This document shows positions 54,667 through 61,955 of a DNA stretch of 64,000 nucleotides, piece after piece. Source of the DNA: Streptomyces sp. JH14 (GTDB lineage: Bacteria > Actinomycetota > Actinomycetes > Streptomycetales > Streptomycetaceae); contig NZ_JAJNEL010000001.1 in NCBI RefSeq assembly GCF_029428675.1, forward strand, positions 1,736,001 to 1,800,000. The letters run 5' to 3'. Position 1 is the first letter of the stretch, and every line of letters starts with the position of its first letter. A program made the translations under genes and the position numbers. The notes beneath the pieces were generated by a model. It did no database searches, had not been told where the DNA came from, and saw only the letters and a program-made list of their open reading frames with translations.

Positions 54667-56157
54667 TCAGCGTTCTTCGGTGTCCGCCTGCAGTGCATGC
54701 AGCACGCCCTCTACTAGCGCACTCGCCTGCACCTTGCTTTCCGGGTCCTCGTGCCAGATCTCAAAGGCTACTCGCAGACAATAACGCCAATCGTGACCAG
54801 TGCGCTTAGCCAACAGTTGCAACCACCCATGGTGATCGACCCCTAGCATTTCGGCGATGTAGACACTGATCGATTCAATTGAGCAGCTAAGCCGGCGCGC
54901 TAGTTCCCCTGGATGACGCGCCGCAAACTGAATTAGTACCTTTTCGGGTGGCTCATTTCCAGGAAGAAAGAGTACACTATTGGATTTCTTGCTTGTTGGA
55001 ACTTTATTTCGCTGATCACCATCAATGACGGCAACTGAACGCACACGCCTGGAAGACGACAAGGATGTATGCGTAACAATCACGTCACTCCATGATCCCG
55101 CCGTGACGATTTCCGCCTCGCTGAGATGTTGAAAATGATATGCCGTGAGGATAAGGCTCAACACTGACGCTGCAGCCTCATCTTCGACGACCAAGAAGAA
55201 GCTAAGAGGATGATCTATCCCGAGGGAATCGCGAAGGTCGGCAGCCCGTGATGGCGTCAGGATTACGCTGGAGTTACCCGTTCGGACGCACATGCGGATT
55301 ACGGAAAGTGGGACCCGCCTCAGGAATTCTGCGGAATGAGTGGCGATCACTACCTGTCGACGCGACGCGCGGGCCAGCGTAGCGATCTCATCAATGAGTG
55401 GCGCACGTCCTCGTGGCGCGATATTGGCTTCTGGCTCGTCGAGGAATAGTACAGAGTCTGTGGGTGCGTGAGCGAGCTCCCATCGCAGCTTATGAACGGT
55501 CAATTCGCCGTAGCTCATCTGGAATGAGTCGACCCACCGATCCCCTCGCCTGGCTTTGGTATAGGGAAAAATGAGACCTAAATCCGAATCCACAGGGTAG
55601 TACGTAACCTCATCGTACGAGACTCCAAGAATTCCTCGGAGGGCGTCCAAATCCCTTCTCTTTTGTACCCACGGTTCGCCAGACCTGCTCCGTTCGATGT
55701 TACGGGGGCCAACGTTCTGAAAGAAGATTTGAATGTCAGATGAAACGTCGTAGGCGCCTTTTACCATCGCGTAGAAGTCGTCTTCAGTGTCAGCTCTATC
55801 TCTCCAGGCTTTTCCGCTCACACTCAAATCTGCATTGACTTTTACTTCCCGTCCATTGTGTTGAACGGTAAGCAAGCAATGCCCCCCTAGGAAGGCCTCT
55901 CCATTTCCCTGAGGGCGGATGATAGGCGGTGCTTCATAGTATCTAGCGCCAGCATGCAGGCTTTCGGCCACCAGCGATAGAAGGGTGGTCTTTCCGGCAC
56001 CATGAGCACCAGCGACCAAGGTGACCGGAGCAAAGATTACGCTCTGCCCTTCGTAGGGAGATGCTTCACCGAAGCGCACATGCTTCACAAAGACTTCTGG
56101 CTGGAAGTTCTCCATTGATTTCCACAGCCGCGCAGAGGCGTGCGGCACATCAGACAT
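54667..56157 (-). CDS. OLD-like ATPase with TOPRIM-type C-terminus
   Basis: A 496-residue protein. The ABC/SMC-type ATPase half has Walker A GAHGAGKT (residues 50-57), signature MSYGE (214-218), Walker B VLFLDE (236-241) followed by PEANI, and switch His 274 in VVIATHSAEFL. The C-terminal part has LVVEDEAAA with E325 and VAVIDGD with D379/D381, the acidic pattern of a TOPRIM nuclease, so the whole resembles the OLD family. OLD proteins act in phage exclusion and DNA cleavage. An ATG at 56115 is an alternative start. GC content is clearly lower than the flanks. It lies near the left attachment site as AICE cargo. Confidence 0.75.
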   Translation of the reverse strand: MSDVPHASARLWKSMENFQPEVFVKHVRFGEASPYEGQSVIFAPVTLVAGAHGAGKTTLLSLVAESLHAGARYYEAPPIIRPQGNGEAFLGGHCLLTVQHNGREVKVNADLSVSGKAWRDRADTEDDFYAMVKGAYDVSSDIQIFFQNVGPRNIERSRSGEPWVQKRRDLDALRGILGVSYDEVTYYPVDSDLGLIFPYTKARRGDRWVDSFQMSYGELTVHKLRWELAHAPTDSVLFLDEPEANIAPRGRAPLIDEIATLARASRRQVVIATHSAEFLRRVPLSVIRMCVRTGNSSVILTPSRAADLRDSLGIDHPLSFFLVVEDEAAASVLSLILTAYHFQHLSEAEIVTAGSWSDVIVTHTSLSSSRRVRSVAVIDGDQRNKVPTSKKSNSVLFLPGNEPPEKVLIQFAARHPGELARRLSCSIESISVYIAEMLGVDHHGWLQLLAKRTGHDWRYCLRVAFEIWHEDPESKVQASALVEGVLHALQADTEER

Positions 56158-56476
56158 GAGTGGCCCTCCCCACTTCCCGGGGCTCAGTTTCCCAGATGTG
56201 TTCGCAGCTTGCTGGCTTTAAGCGCAAGGTCGGCAGGGTGGGTATGGCTGGTGGGCCCGCCTGGTCGAAGGTCAAGGACAATCAGGCGCCCACGTTGGTT
56301 TGGCGAGTTGGGCAGGCTTGCCGCACGTGGACCTCGAGCGCGGGGCCGATCCGGATGATCACTTGGAGTGCTCGGAGGCGAGCGGACCACCTCGGGTATT
56401 GAAGCGACAAACTCCAAGCCCCTCAGGGGCATCCTGGGGCTTCCGGGCGTCTCGGGCTTGTTGTCCAGCGCAGATG
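56158..56476. other. 319-bp region, no gene seen
   Basis: Lies between the upstream side of the OLD-like gene and the end of the methyltransferase gene. No recognisable coding content. The promoter of the OLD-like gene is presumably at its left edge. Confidence 0.4.
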
Positions 56477-57298
56477 TCAGCCAGCGACGGCGGTGGGAGA
56501 TTTCCCTACGGCGAGTAGGTGTGAACTTGCAGCGAGGAGTTCCGGGTACGCCTCTGCCATCCGTGCTGCCGCCATGGCAGAGGCGATCAGGCCATCTGTC
56601 GGCCCCTCGCCCGGCTGTTGCTCGGCTGCCTTCACAAGAGACCATGCGGGCCCTTCGATACCGAAAACCTGAACATCCGTCAGACCGGAGGCAGTCAGCT
56701 CAGCCACAAGCTCTTCGGCGCGGTGGAAGTAGGACAGGGCGAACCCTCGTGCCCCGTCGTAGACGGCAGTTTCAAGGATCTTGGAGACGGAGTCATGAAT
56801 CCGCTCGGTGTGAAGGTGGGCATAGGTGACGTGCTCAAAGAGTGACGCGTAACGGTTGATTGCAGCCGCAGCGATCAGCCCACCCGGCTTCACCACGCGG
56901 TGCGCTTCCGCCAGAGCCCTACGCCGGTCGTGGGGGTCGGGAAGGTGGTATAGCGGCCCAAGGAGCTGCACAACATCGAAACTGTCGTCCGGCTCACGCA
57001 GATCGCGGGCGTCCCCCACGATCGCTGGGCACACGACCGACGCGCTCTCGACGTGACGGGGCACGGGGTCCACGAGAGTGACTTCGTAGCCGTCCTTCAC
57101 AAGCCATTCAGCATGGATCCCCGTCCCTCCTCCGACGTCGAGCACGCGTGCCGGCGCGGGGGGCAAGAAGCGTCGGAGGAGCTCCTGAGTCCTGGCCAAC
57201 TCCATACGCCCGTCTGCCGAGCGACGCAGGCGGCCGTCCTCGTTCACTGTCTCGCCGTAGAACCGCATGACGGAGGGAGCCAATTCGAGATTCGACAT
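56477..57298 (-). CDS. Class I SAM-dependent methyltransferase
   Basis: A 273-residue methyltransferase with Met_transf_11-type motifs: RVLDVGGGTGIHAEWL (SAM loop, about residue 52), DSFDVVQLLGPLYHL and KPGGLIAAAAI. ATG at 57298. It is divergent from the GntR regulator with only 54 bp between them, and an operator copy lies in that gap, so its expression is probably controlled by that regulator. The substrate is unknown. Such genes occur near the regulator in some Streptomyces elements. Confidence 0.85.
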   Translation of the reverse strand: MSNLELAPSVMRFYGETVNEDGRLRRSADGRMELARTQELLRRFLPPAPARVLDVGGGTGIHAEWLVKDGYEVTLVDPVPRHVESASVVCPAIVGDARDLREPDDSFDVVQLLGPLYHLPDPHDRRRALAEAHRVVKPGGLIAAAAINRYASLFEHVTYAHLHTERIHDSVSKILETAVYDGARGFALSYFHRAEELVAELTASGLTDVQVFGIEGPAWSLVKAAEQQPGEGPTDGLIASAMAAARMAEAYPELLAASSHLLAVGKSPTAVAG

Positions 57299-57313
57299 AG
57301 TCGCAGTATCCTG

Positions 57314-57333
57314 TGTACCGGTGGACCAGTCCA
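57314..57333. promoter_or_regulatory. GntR operator O1 between divergent genes
   Basis: TGTACCGGTGGACCAGTCCA. On the minus strand it reads TGGACTGGTCCACCGGTACA, two substitutions from O3. It overlaps the expected promoters of both the methyltransferase and the GntR gene, so autoregulation is likely. Confidence 0.75.
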
Positions 57334-57352
57334 GTGCGGAATAGGGGAACCC

Positions 57353-58069
57353 ATGGCCGTTCTGAAGTACGAAGAGATCGCCGAGTCTCTGCGCGCCCGC
57401 ATCGCTGCTGGTGAGTTCGCCCCCGGCGCCACCATCCCGTCCGGCCGCGACCTGGCCGAGCAGTGGGACGTGTCACGGGCCACTGCCATCAAGGCCGTGG
57501 ACGTGCTGCGCAACGACGGCGTGGTCGTCGCCAAGCAGGGCACCGGTTTCGTGGTCACGGAAACACCCGTGGCGCGTCCTGCCGGCACCCGCCGAGCAGG
57601 GTCAGCGCGCATCTTGGGTGGGATGCCATTCCTGCGCATCGGTACGCCCGACTGGGCAGAGCCTCCCGCCCGCGTCGCCGTTGCGCTCGGCATCTCTCCC
57701 GGAGTGCTGGCGCTCCGACGCATCCGCGTCCTCCAGCTCCCGGATGGGGCTCCGCATAGCTGTGTGGAGGCATGGTTCCCTCCGGAGATCGCGGAGGCGG
57801 CACCCCGCCTTGCTGACACCGCCCCCATCGCCGAAGGCACGACGCGCTACGTCCGCCGACAGACCGGACGATTTCCGACCGAAGGAGTAGACGTCACCAC
57901 CGTGCGCCTCGCTACGGACACGGAGGCCGACCGCTTGGACCTGCCACCGGCTTCTCCGGTCGCCGTGCTCCTTCACACCGCGCATGACCAAGAAGGTCGC
58001 CCATTGGTCTGCGAGGAAGGGGTCACTCCCTCATCGCTTTTCGAGCAGATGGACACCTACGCGATGTAG
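57353..58069 (+). CDS. GntR-family regulator of the element (KorSA-like)
   Basis: A 238-residue regulator. The winged HTH (residues about 5-72: YEEIAESLRARIAAGEFAPG, IPSGRDLAEQWDVSRATAIK) is followed by a UTRA-type effector domain. ATG at 57353. Three near-identical 20-bp operators lie at its own promoter and just downstream, at the start of the transfer region. The arrangement is like KorSA/pSAM2-type repressors that hold transfer and replication genes silent until induced. The effector is unknown. Confidence 0.88.
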   Translation: MAVLKYEEIAESLRARIAAGEFAPGATIPSGRDLAEQWDVSRATAIKAVDVLRNDGVVVAKQGTGFVVTETPVARPAGTRRAGSARILGGMPFLRIGTPDWAEPPARVAVALGISPGVLALRRIRVLQLPDGAPHSCVEAWFPPEIAEAAPRLADTAPIAEGTTRYVRRQTGRFPTEGVDVTTVRLATDTEADRLDLPPASPVAVLLHTAHDQEGRPLVCEEGVTPSSLFEQMDTYAM

Positions 58070-58085
58070 GCAAGCTGGCAAACGG

Positions 58086-58116
58086 AGCTGGACCGGTCCG
58101 CCGGTCCAGCTTTTTT
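58086..58116 (+). terminator. Intrinsic terminator that also contains operator O2
   Basis: An 11-bp stem (58086-58096 with 58101-58111), a 4-base loop and a run of six T, the only classical U-tract terminator noticed. The stem is itself the operator TGGACCGGTCCGCCGGTCCA (58089-58108), one base different from O3, so repressor binding and termination share one sequence. Confidence 0.85.
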
Positions 58117-58188
58117 GATGCCCTGTCATGTCGCCTGACCTGCGCGTAATCGACTCGCCGTCCTCCAACTCCAATTTCGGCGCTTGAC

Positions 58189-58208
58189 TGGACCGGTCCA
58201 CCGGTCCA
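58189..58208. promoter_or_regulatory. GntR operator O3 at the start of the transfer region
   Basis: TGGACCGGTCCACCGGTCCA, inverted 8-bp arms TGGACCGG/CCGGTCCA with a 4-bp spacer. It lies exactly 100 bp downstream of O2 and 9 bp before a candidate start at 58217. It probably controls the transfer operon. Confidence 0.75.
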
Positions 58209-58216
58209 ATCTGTAG

Positions 58217-58444
58217 ATGCGCCACCACCCCTCAGGGGGCGGAGAGGTGTTGTTCAGCCTGTTTGACCTGCACGAACGCACAAGGCGGGGACGCTGCAAT
58301 CCCGCTAAAGGCCAGGTAGGACGCAATGGGCTTCGGCCCGACTGGCGAGGTGGCCCGGCGACCGCGAGCAACGGCCGGAGAGTGGGGACGCGATCCCCCG
58401 TGCAGTGCTTGACCACGTTGTCCGACACCCGGAAGGGGTCCTGA
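58217..58444 (+). CDS. Possible small gene after operator O3
   Basis: A 75-codon frame starting MRHHPSGGGEVLFSLFDLHE with an Arg/Gly-rich remainder. Support is limited to its position just behind the operator and the TGATG overlap with a 14-codon frame (58444). No homology recognised. Confidence 0.3.
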   Translation: MRHHPSGGGEVLFSLFDLHERTRRGRCNPAKGQVGRNGLRPDWRGGPATASNGRRVGTRSPVQCLTTLSDTRKGS

Positions 58445-58488
58445 TGAGTCGCCGAAGAAGATGGGCGCCGTTCGTGCTGGACCGGTAG
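58444..58488 (+). CDS. Possible 14-residue leader peptide
   Basis: MSRRRRWAPFVLDR, ATG at 58444 overlapping the preceding stop, with GAAGGGG 7 bases upstream. It is followed by a hairpin at 58632 before the first firm transfer gene, so it could be a leader in an attenuation-like arrangement. Speculative. Confidence 0.3.
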   Translation: MSRRRRWAPFVLDR

Positions 58489-58631
58489 GAACGGCCCGCC
58501 CCTCGCGTCATCGCTTGACCTGGCTTTCAGTGGCCGGTTGCCTCCCCCGCCCGTCCGGCCCCTGGGGTCGTACGGGCGGGGTCGAGGGGAGCCGGAGATC
58601 ACTCTTCCCGCTTCACCCATAGACGGCGTGC

Positions 58632-58657
58632 GGCCCCGGTGCTCGAACACCGGGGCC
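58632..58657 (+). terminator. Hairpin before the transfer operon
   Basis: A perfect 10-bp GGCCCCGGTG/CACCGGGGCC stem (58632-58641 and 58648-58657) with a CTCGAA loop, 40 bp upstream of the ATG at 58698. It may be a terminator, attenuator or RNA-processing structure. Confidence 0.55.
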
Positions 58658-58697
58658 GCTGTTTGGGCCGTCCCACCGCTGAAGGAGTACACGACCC

Positions 58698-59006
58698 ATG
58701 AAGACCATCGTTGCTGGTCGCGAGCCTGTTACCCCCACTGAGTTCATCGAGCTGGCTCTAGGGATCGATCTGGAGCTGTTCACCGGTTCTGCCACGGAGT
58801 CCGCGGTGGAGCGGGCGGCGCGGCTGGACGTGGCGCACGAGGTGCTCGCAGAGCTCCGTGAGAGCGACCCGGAGACCGCGGCGTACGCGGAGAGTCTGCT
58901 GCGGACGCTCCCGCTGAAGCAGCCGCGCCCGTCCGGCCGGCGTCCCCGCCGTGCGGTGCGCCGTCCGGTGAAGGGCTGCACCGCTCGTACGGCGGTCGCC
59001 GCATGA
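58698..59006 (+). CDS. AICE transfer-operon protein, helical
   Basis: A 102-residue protein. AAGGAG stands before the ATG at 58698. The acidic helical N-terminus (TPTEFIELALGIDLELF) is followed by an Arg-rich C-terminus. It overlaps the next gene by 4 bp (ATGA) and opens the tightly packed transfer cluster. Homologues are hypothetical proteins of Streptomyces elements. The function is unknown. Confidence 0.6.
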   Translation: MKTIVAGREPVTPTEFIELALGIDLELFTGSATESAVERAARLDVAHEVLAELRESDPETAAYAESLLRTLPLKQPRPSGRRPRRAVRRPVKGCTARTAVAA

Positions 59007-59215
59007 GCGCCCCGCTGTCCGGCCTGTGGGCGTGGTGGCTGCGATACGGCGGGGCCTTGCTGGTCGCGGCGTGCGTCGTGTCGTGGCTGGTGCCGTTGCC
59101 GCCGTGGGCCCGGTTTCTGTGGAACCTGCTCGTCGCCGTCGGCTGCTTCCACCTGATGGCCCTGCACCAGTCGCACCGATTCCGCGGTGGGGACGGGGAT
59201 CGTGATGAGGCGTAA
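59003..59215 (+). CDS. Small membrane protein of the transfer operon
   Basis: A 70-residue protein with two hydrophobic helices (GGALLVAACVVSWLVPL and ARFLWNLLVAVGCFHLMAL). Size and place recall the small Spd membrane proteins involved in plasmid spread. It overlaps both neighbours by a few bases, so translation is coupled. Confidence 0.6.
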   Translation: MSAPLSGLWAWWLRYGGALLVAACVVSWLVPLPPWARFLWNLLVAVGCFHLMALHQSHRFRGGDGDRDEA

Positions 59216-60083
59216 GACGAGTGCTGCCGAGCAGATCGCCGCGCTACAGGGTCTGCAATCGGGCCTGACCAAGGTGCTTGTGGCGGTTGCGGTGGTCGCG
59301 CTGGCGTTCACCGCGACGAACGTGACGCTGTTCGCGATCGACCACCACATCAGCGTCTGGATCGCCTGGCTGCTCGACCCCATGGTCGCCGTCGCTCTCG
59401 GGGCGGTCCTGATTGTGGACGGCCGACTGTCCGAACACGGGGTGCACCCGTCCGGATGGGCCACCGGGCTGCGCTGGTTCGCGGGGCTGGGCACGTGGCT
59501 GATGAACTGCTGGGCATCCCTCTGGCCCGCGGCCACTGCCTTTGGTGTCCCGCGGGAAGTGGACCCGGCCGGTCTCGTCCTCCACTCGATTCCACCGGTC
59601 CTGTTGATCGTTCTCGCTGAGGCGATCACGTTCTACCGGCGCGCGATCCTTGATCGAATCGCCGTCCTGCGCGATCAGGTGGATGCCGTGGTGGAACGGG
59701 TGGAAGCCCCGCCCGTCCACCCCGCTTCCACCCCGGCATCCACCCCACCCGCCGTCACCGCCCCGGCTGCGCCGGCGGTGGTCGGTCGGAAGGCGTCGCC
59801 GCTGGTCATCTGCGGTGGACACCGGGTGTTCCCCCTCGCCGTTCCCCCTGCTTCCACCCAGGGCGGTGGGAACGGCCGGGAGGCGGTGAAACTGCCTGCC
59901 GATGAGGCTGCCCGGATCATCCGGGAGTGTTGGGTGGAAGGCGTCACCATCCCTGCCGCGGCGGTCCGTTCCACCCGTTCCACCTCCTACGTCCACAAGG
60001 TCTACAAGCAGCTCGAAGAGGACGGCGTGACCCGCCGCCCGCACCTCGTTCCGGTGCCGGAGAGCACGGGGGTGGCGCTCTGA
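59205..60083 (+). CDS. DUF2637 membrane protein, Spd-like
   Basis: A 292-residue protein. Four hydrophobic segments in the N-terminal 150 residues (LVAVAVVALAFTATNVTLF, WIAWLLDPMVAVALGAVLIV and two more) match DUF2637, which is usual in AICE transfer regions. A Pro/Ala-rich linker and a C-terminal winged-helix-like part (EAARIIRECWVEGVTIPAAA, SYVHKVYKQLEEDG) follow, suggesting a DNA-binding end. It overlaps the upstream gene by 11 bp and the downstream one by 1 bp (TGATG). Confidence 0.75.
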   Translation: MRRKTSAAEQIAALQGLQSGLTKVLVAVAVVALAFTATNVTLFAIDHHISVWIAWLLDPMVAVALGAVLIVDGRLSEHGVHPSGWATGLRWFAGLGTWLMNCWASLWPAATAFGVPREVDPAGLVLHSIPPVLLIVLAEAITFYRRAILDRIAVLRDQVDAVVERVEAPPVHPASTPASTPPAVTAPAAPAVVGRKASPLVICGGHRVFPLAVPPASTQGGGNGREAVKLPADEAARIIRECWVEGVTIPAAAVRSTRSTSYVHKVYKQLEEDGVTRRPHLVPVPESTGVAL

Positions 60084-60421
60084 TGGCCACGGTTCCGGAC
60101 TACCGGTGGCGCATGGCTCCGGAGGGTCTGGCGACTCGCCGGCAGCTGCGCGAGTTGGGGCTGCGGCCCGGCGGACAGGACGTTGCCGCGGAACTGCAGC
60201 GGCCCCGTCGGCGCCGTGGCCCGCTGGTCGCTTACCTCTACCGCATCGACCGGGCCAAGCCCGTTCGCCCGATGACTCCGGCCCGTACTGCTGCTCTCGC
60301 GACGGCGATGCGGGCTCGCCGGACCTGCCCCAACTGCCGTGCGGACGCCGGGTACTGCATCCCGCGGTCGCTCGGCATGTGCGTCACCTGCGATGACATC
60401 CGAAGGGAGCGTTCAGCATGA
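60083..60421 (+). CDS. RRQ-motif zinc-ribbon protein of the transfer operon
   Basis: A 112-residue protein with TRRQLRELGLRPGGQDVAAE, a basic stretch (RPRRRRGPLVAYLYRID) and a C-terminal zinc ribbon (CPNCRADAGYCIP, MCVTC). Basic plus zinc ribbon suggests DNA binding. The RRQLRE...GLRPGGQ signature is frequent in Streptomyces AICE and plasmid proteins. It is translationally coupled on both sides. Confidence 0.65.
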   Translation: MATVPDYRWRMAPEGLATRRQLRELGLRPGGQDVAAELQRPRRRRGPLVAYLYRIDRAKPVRPMTPARTAALATAMRARRTCPNCRADAGYCIPRSLGMCVTCDDIRRERSA

Positions 60422-61953
60422 CGGAACTCAGCACCGAACCGATCGCCGAAACCCCGCCCGCACCGGCCACACCGCCCCAGGACGGCCCCGCTCCGGCGCC
60501 GGCCGAGGCCACTGTGGAGCACACGGCGGGCGGTTGGCCCGTGGTCCCGATCGCGATGACTGGCGCCAACTCCACCGTGACGGCGCTGGCCGCGGCTGCT
60601 CTGGCCGGCGGGCCGATCGCCGCCGCGGTCGCCGCGACCGGCGCATGTGTTCTCGGTGTCGCTGCCGCAACCCGCAACCACCGGGCCCACCGCAAGCACG
60701 CCACCGGCCGCACCAATCGTGCCGCGACCTCCTATGGCGGCCGGACGGGCCGCGGAACGGGCGGCGTGCATGGCGCGGCCTCCCGCGGAACGAGCGGAGG
60801 ATCCGCGAAGCACGCAGGTCGCAGCAGCTCGCGCACCAGTTCCACCCCGGGCGTGCCGCACCAGCGCAAGATCGCCAGCAATCGGGCCGGAAAGGCCGCC
60901 GGTCACGCCTCCGGGAAGCCCGCCCGACAGCACGGCCCGGGGCGTGCTGGAGAGGTGAAGGCGCTGCGGGCGTCGGCCCGGCAGGCGACCCCGTCCAGGG
61001 CGGCACGGAGGGCCGAGACGGCCGGAGCGCGGCGTGCCGTGGCGGATGCCCGCCGGGGTACCAAGACGGCAGCGCGGACGGCGTCGCTGGCCCGGAAGGG
61101 GCCGATCGGCCTGTCCGTGGGCAAGGCCGCGGGCCGGGTCGGTGCGGCAAAGGGTGCGGTGATCGACCGCACCCGGGCCGCGCGGGACAGGCGGGCGGCC
61201 GACCAGGTCGCCGGGCAGCGGGGCACCGTTCGCAAGGCACCGGCCCGGAAGAAGGCCCGTAAGGCGCTGTGGCGGTCGGCTGCCCGGTTCCAGGGCCGTC
61301 GACTGCGCGCCGCCCTGCTCGCCGGGGTTCTGGGGCTGGTCGGCATGTTCACCACCCCGCTCGGTCGGAAGCTCGGCTGGGCCTGGCTGATGTACCCGGG
61401 GCGTCGTCTCTACGCCCGCATGACCCGCACCGCCGAGGAACAGCGCCACCAGCGGGACGGCGCGATACGCGTCGTCCTGCAGGACGACGAAGCCGCCGCC
61501 GACACGGAAGCGGCCGACAACGGTGCCGACCAGGTCGGCGACACGGCGGAGCGCCCGGCCGGGCTGACGCCGGCGGCACCCACCACTAGTGCGAGTGAGG
61601 GAGAGAGCGTGTCTGGTTTCCGGTTCGAGGAGTACGCGGCGGAGATGGAATCCGCAGCTGGGCAGTACGACCCCGAGAACGCCATGGAGATCCTGGCCAT
61701 GGTCGAAGGGCTCCCGGCCGCGCTCACCAGCGTGGCGAACGTGATGAAGGTCCTCGCGGAGCGGGCCGATTCGGAGTTTCCGCTGGAGAAGGACGTCGCC
61801 GACGGTTTCAACGACATCTTCGGCGCCGTCATGTCGGCCGTGGCGGTCGCCGAGGACATGGGCCCGCTGTTCCGCCAGTCCCACGAGCAGGACATCGCCC
61901 GCCACGAGGACCCGCGCAACGGGCCCGAGGCCGAGAAGGGATGGAACGTCTGA
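60418..61953 (+). CDS. Large transfer-associated membrane protein
   Basis: A 511-residue protein that starts by ATGA overlap. The acidic N-terminus is followed by a hydrophobic segment (VTALAAAALAGGPIAAAVAA), then about 200 residues very rich in Arg, Ala, Gly and Lys, suited to contact DNA or the inner membrane surface. A second hydrophobic segment is at about residue 300 (ALLAGVLGLVGMFTTPLG), and an acidic, helical C-terminus follows. It lies directly before the translocase gene (2-bp gap) and probably assists it. No enzymatic motif. Confidence 0.65.
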   Translation: MTELSTEPIAETPPAPATPPQDGPAPAPAEATVEHTAGGWPVVPIAMTGANSTVTALAAAALAGGPIAAAVAATGACVLGVAAATRNHRAHRKHATGRTNRAATSYGGRTGRGTGGVHGAASRGTSGGSAKHAGRSSSRTSSTPGVPHQRKIASNRAGKAAGHASGKPARQHGPGRAGEVKALRASARQATPSRAARRAETAGARRAVADARRGTKTAARTASLARKGPIGLSVGKAAGRVGAAKGAVIDRTRAARDRRAADQVAGQRGTVRKAPARKKARKALWRSAARFQGRRLRAALLAGVLGLVGMFTTPLGRKLGWAWLMYPGRRLYARMTRTAEEQRHQRDGAIRVVLQDDEAAADTEAADNGADQVGDTAERPAGLTPAAPTTSASEGESVSGFRFEEYAAEMESAAGQYDPENAMEILAMVEGLPAALTSVANVMKVLAERADSEFPLEKDVADGFNDIFGAVMSAVAVAEDMGPLFRQSHEQDIARHEDPRNGPEAEKGWNV

Positions 61954-61955
61954 TC

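Noticed and set aside
56184..56645. A minus-strand frame between the OLD-like and methyltransferase genes
   Set aside because: Arg/Pro/Ser-rich, overlaps the 3' end of the methyltransferase gene in another frame, and has no motif.
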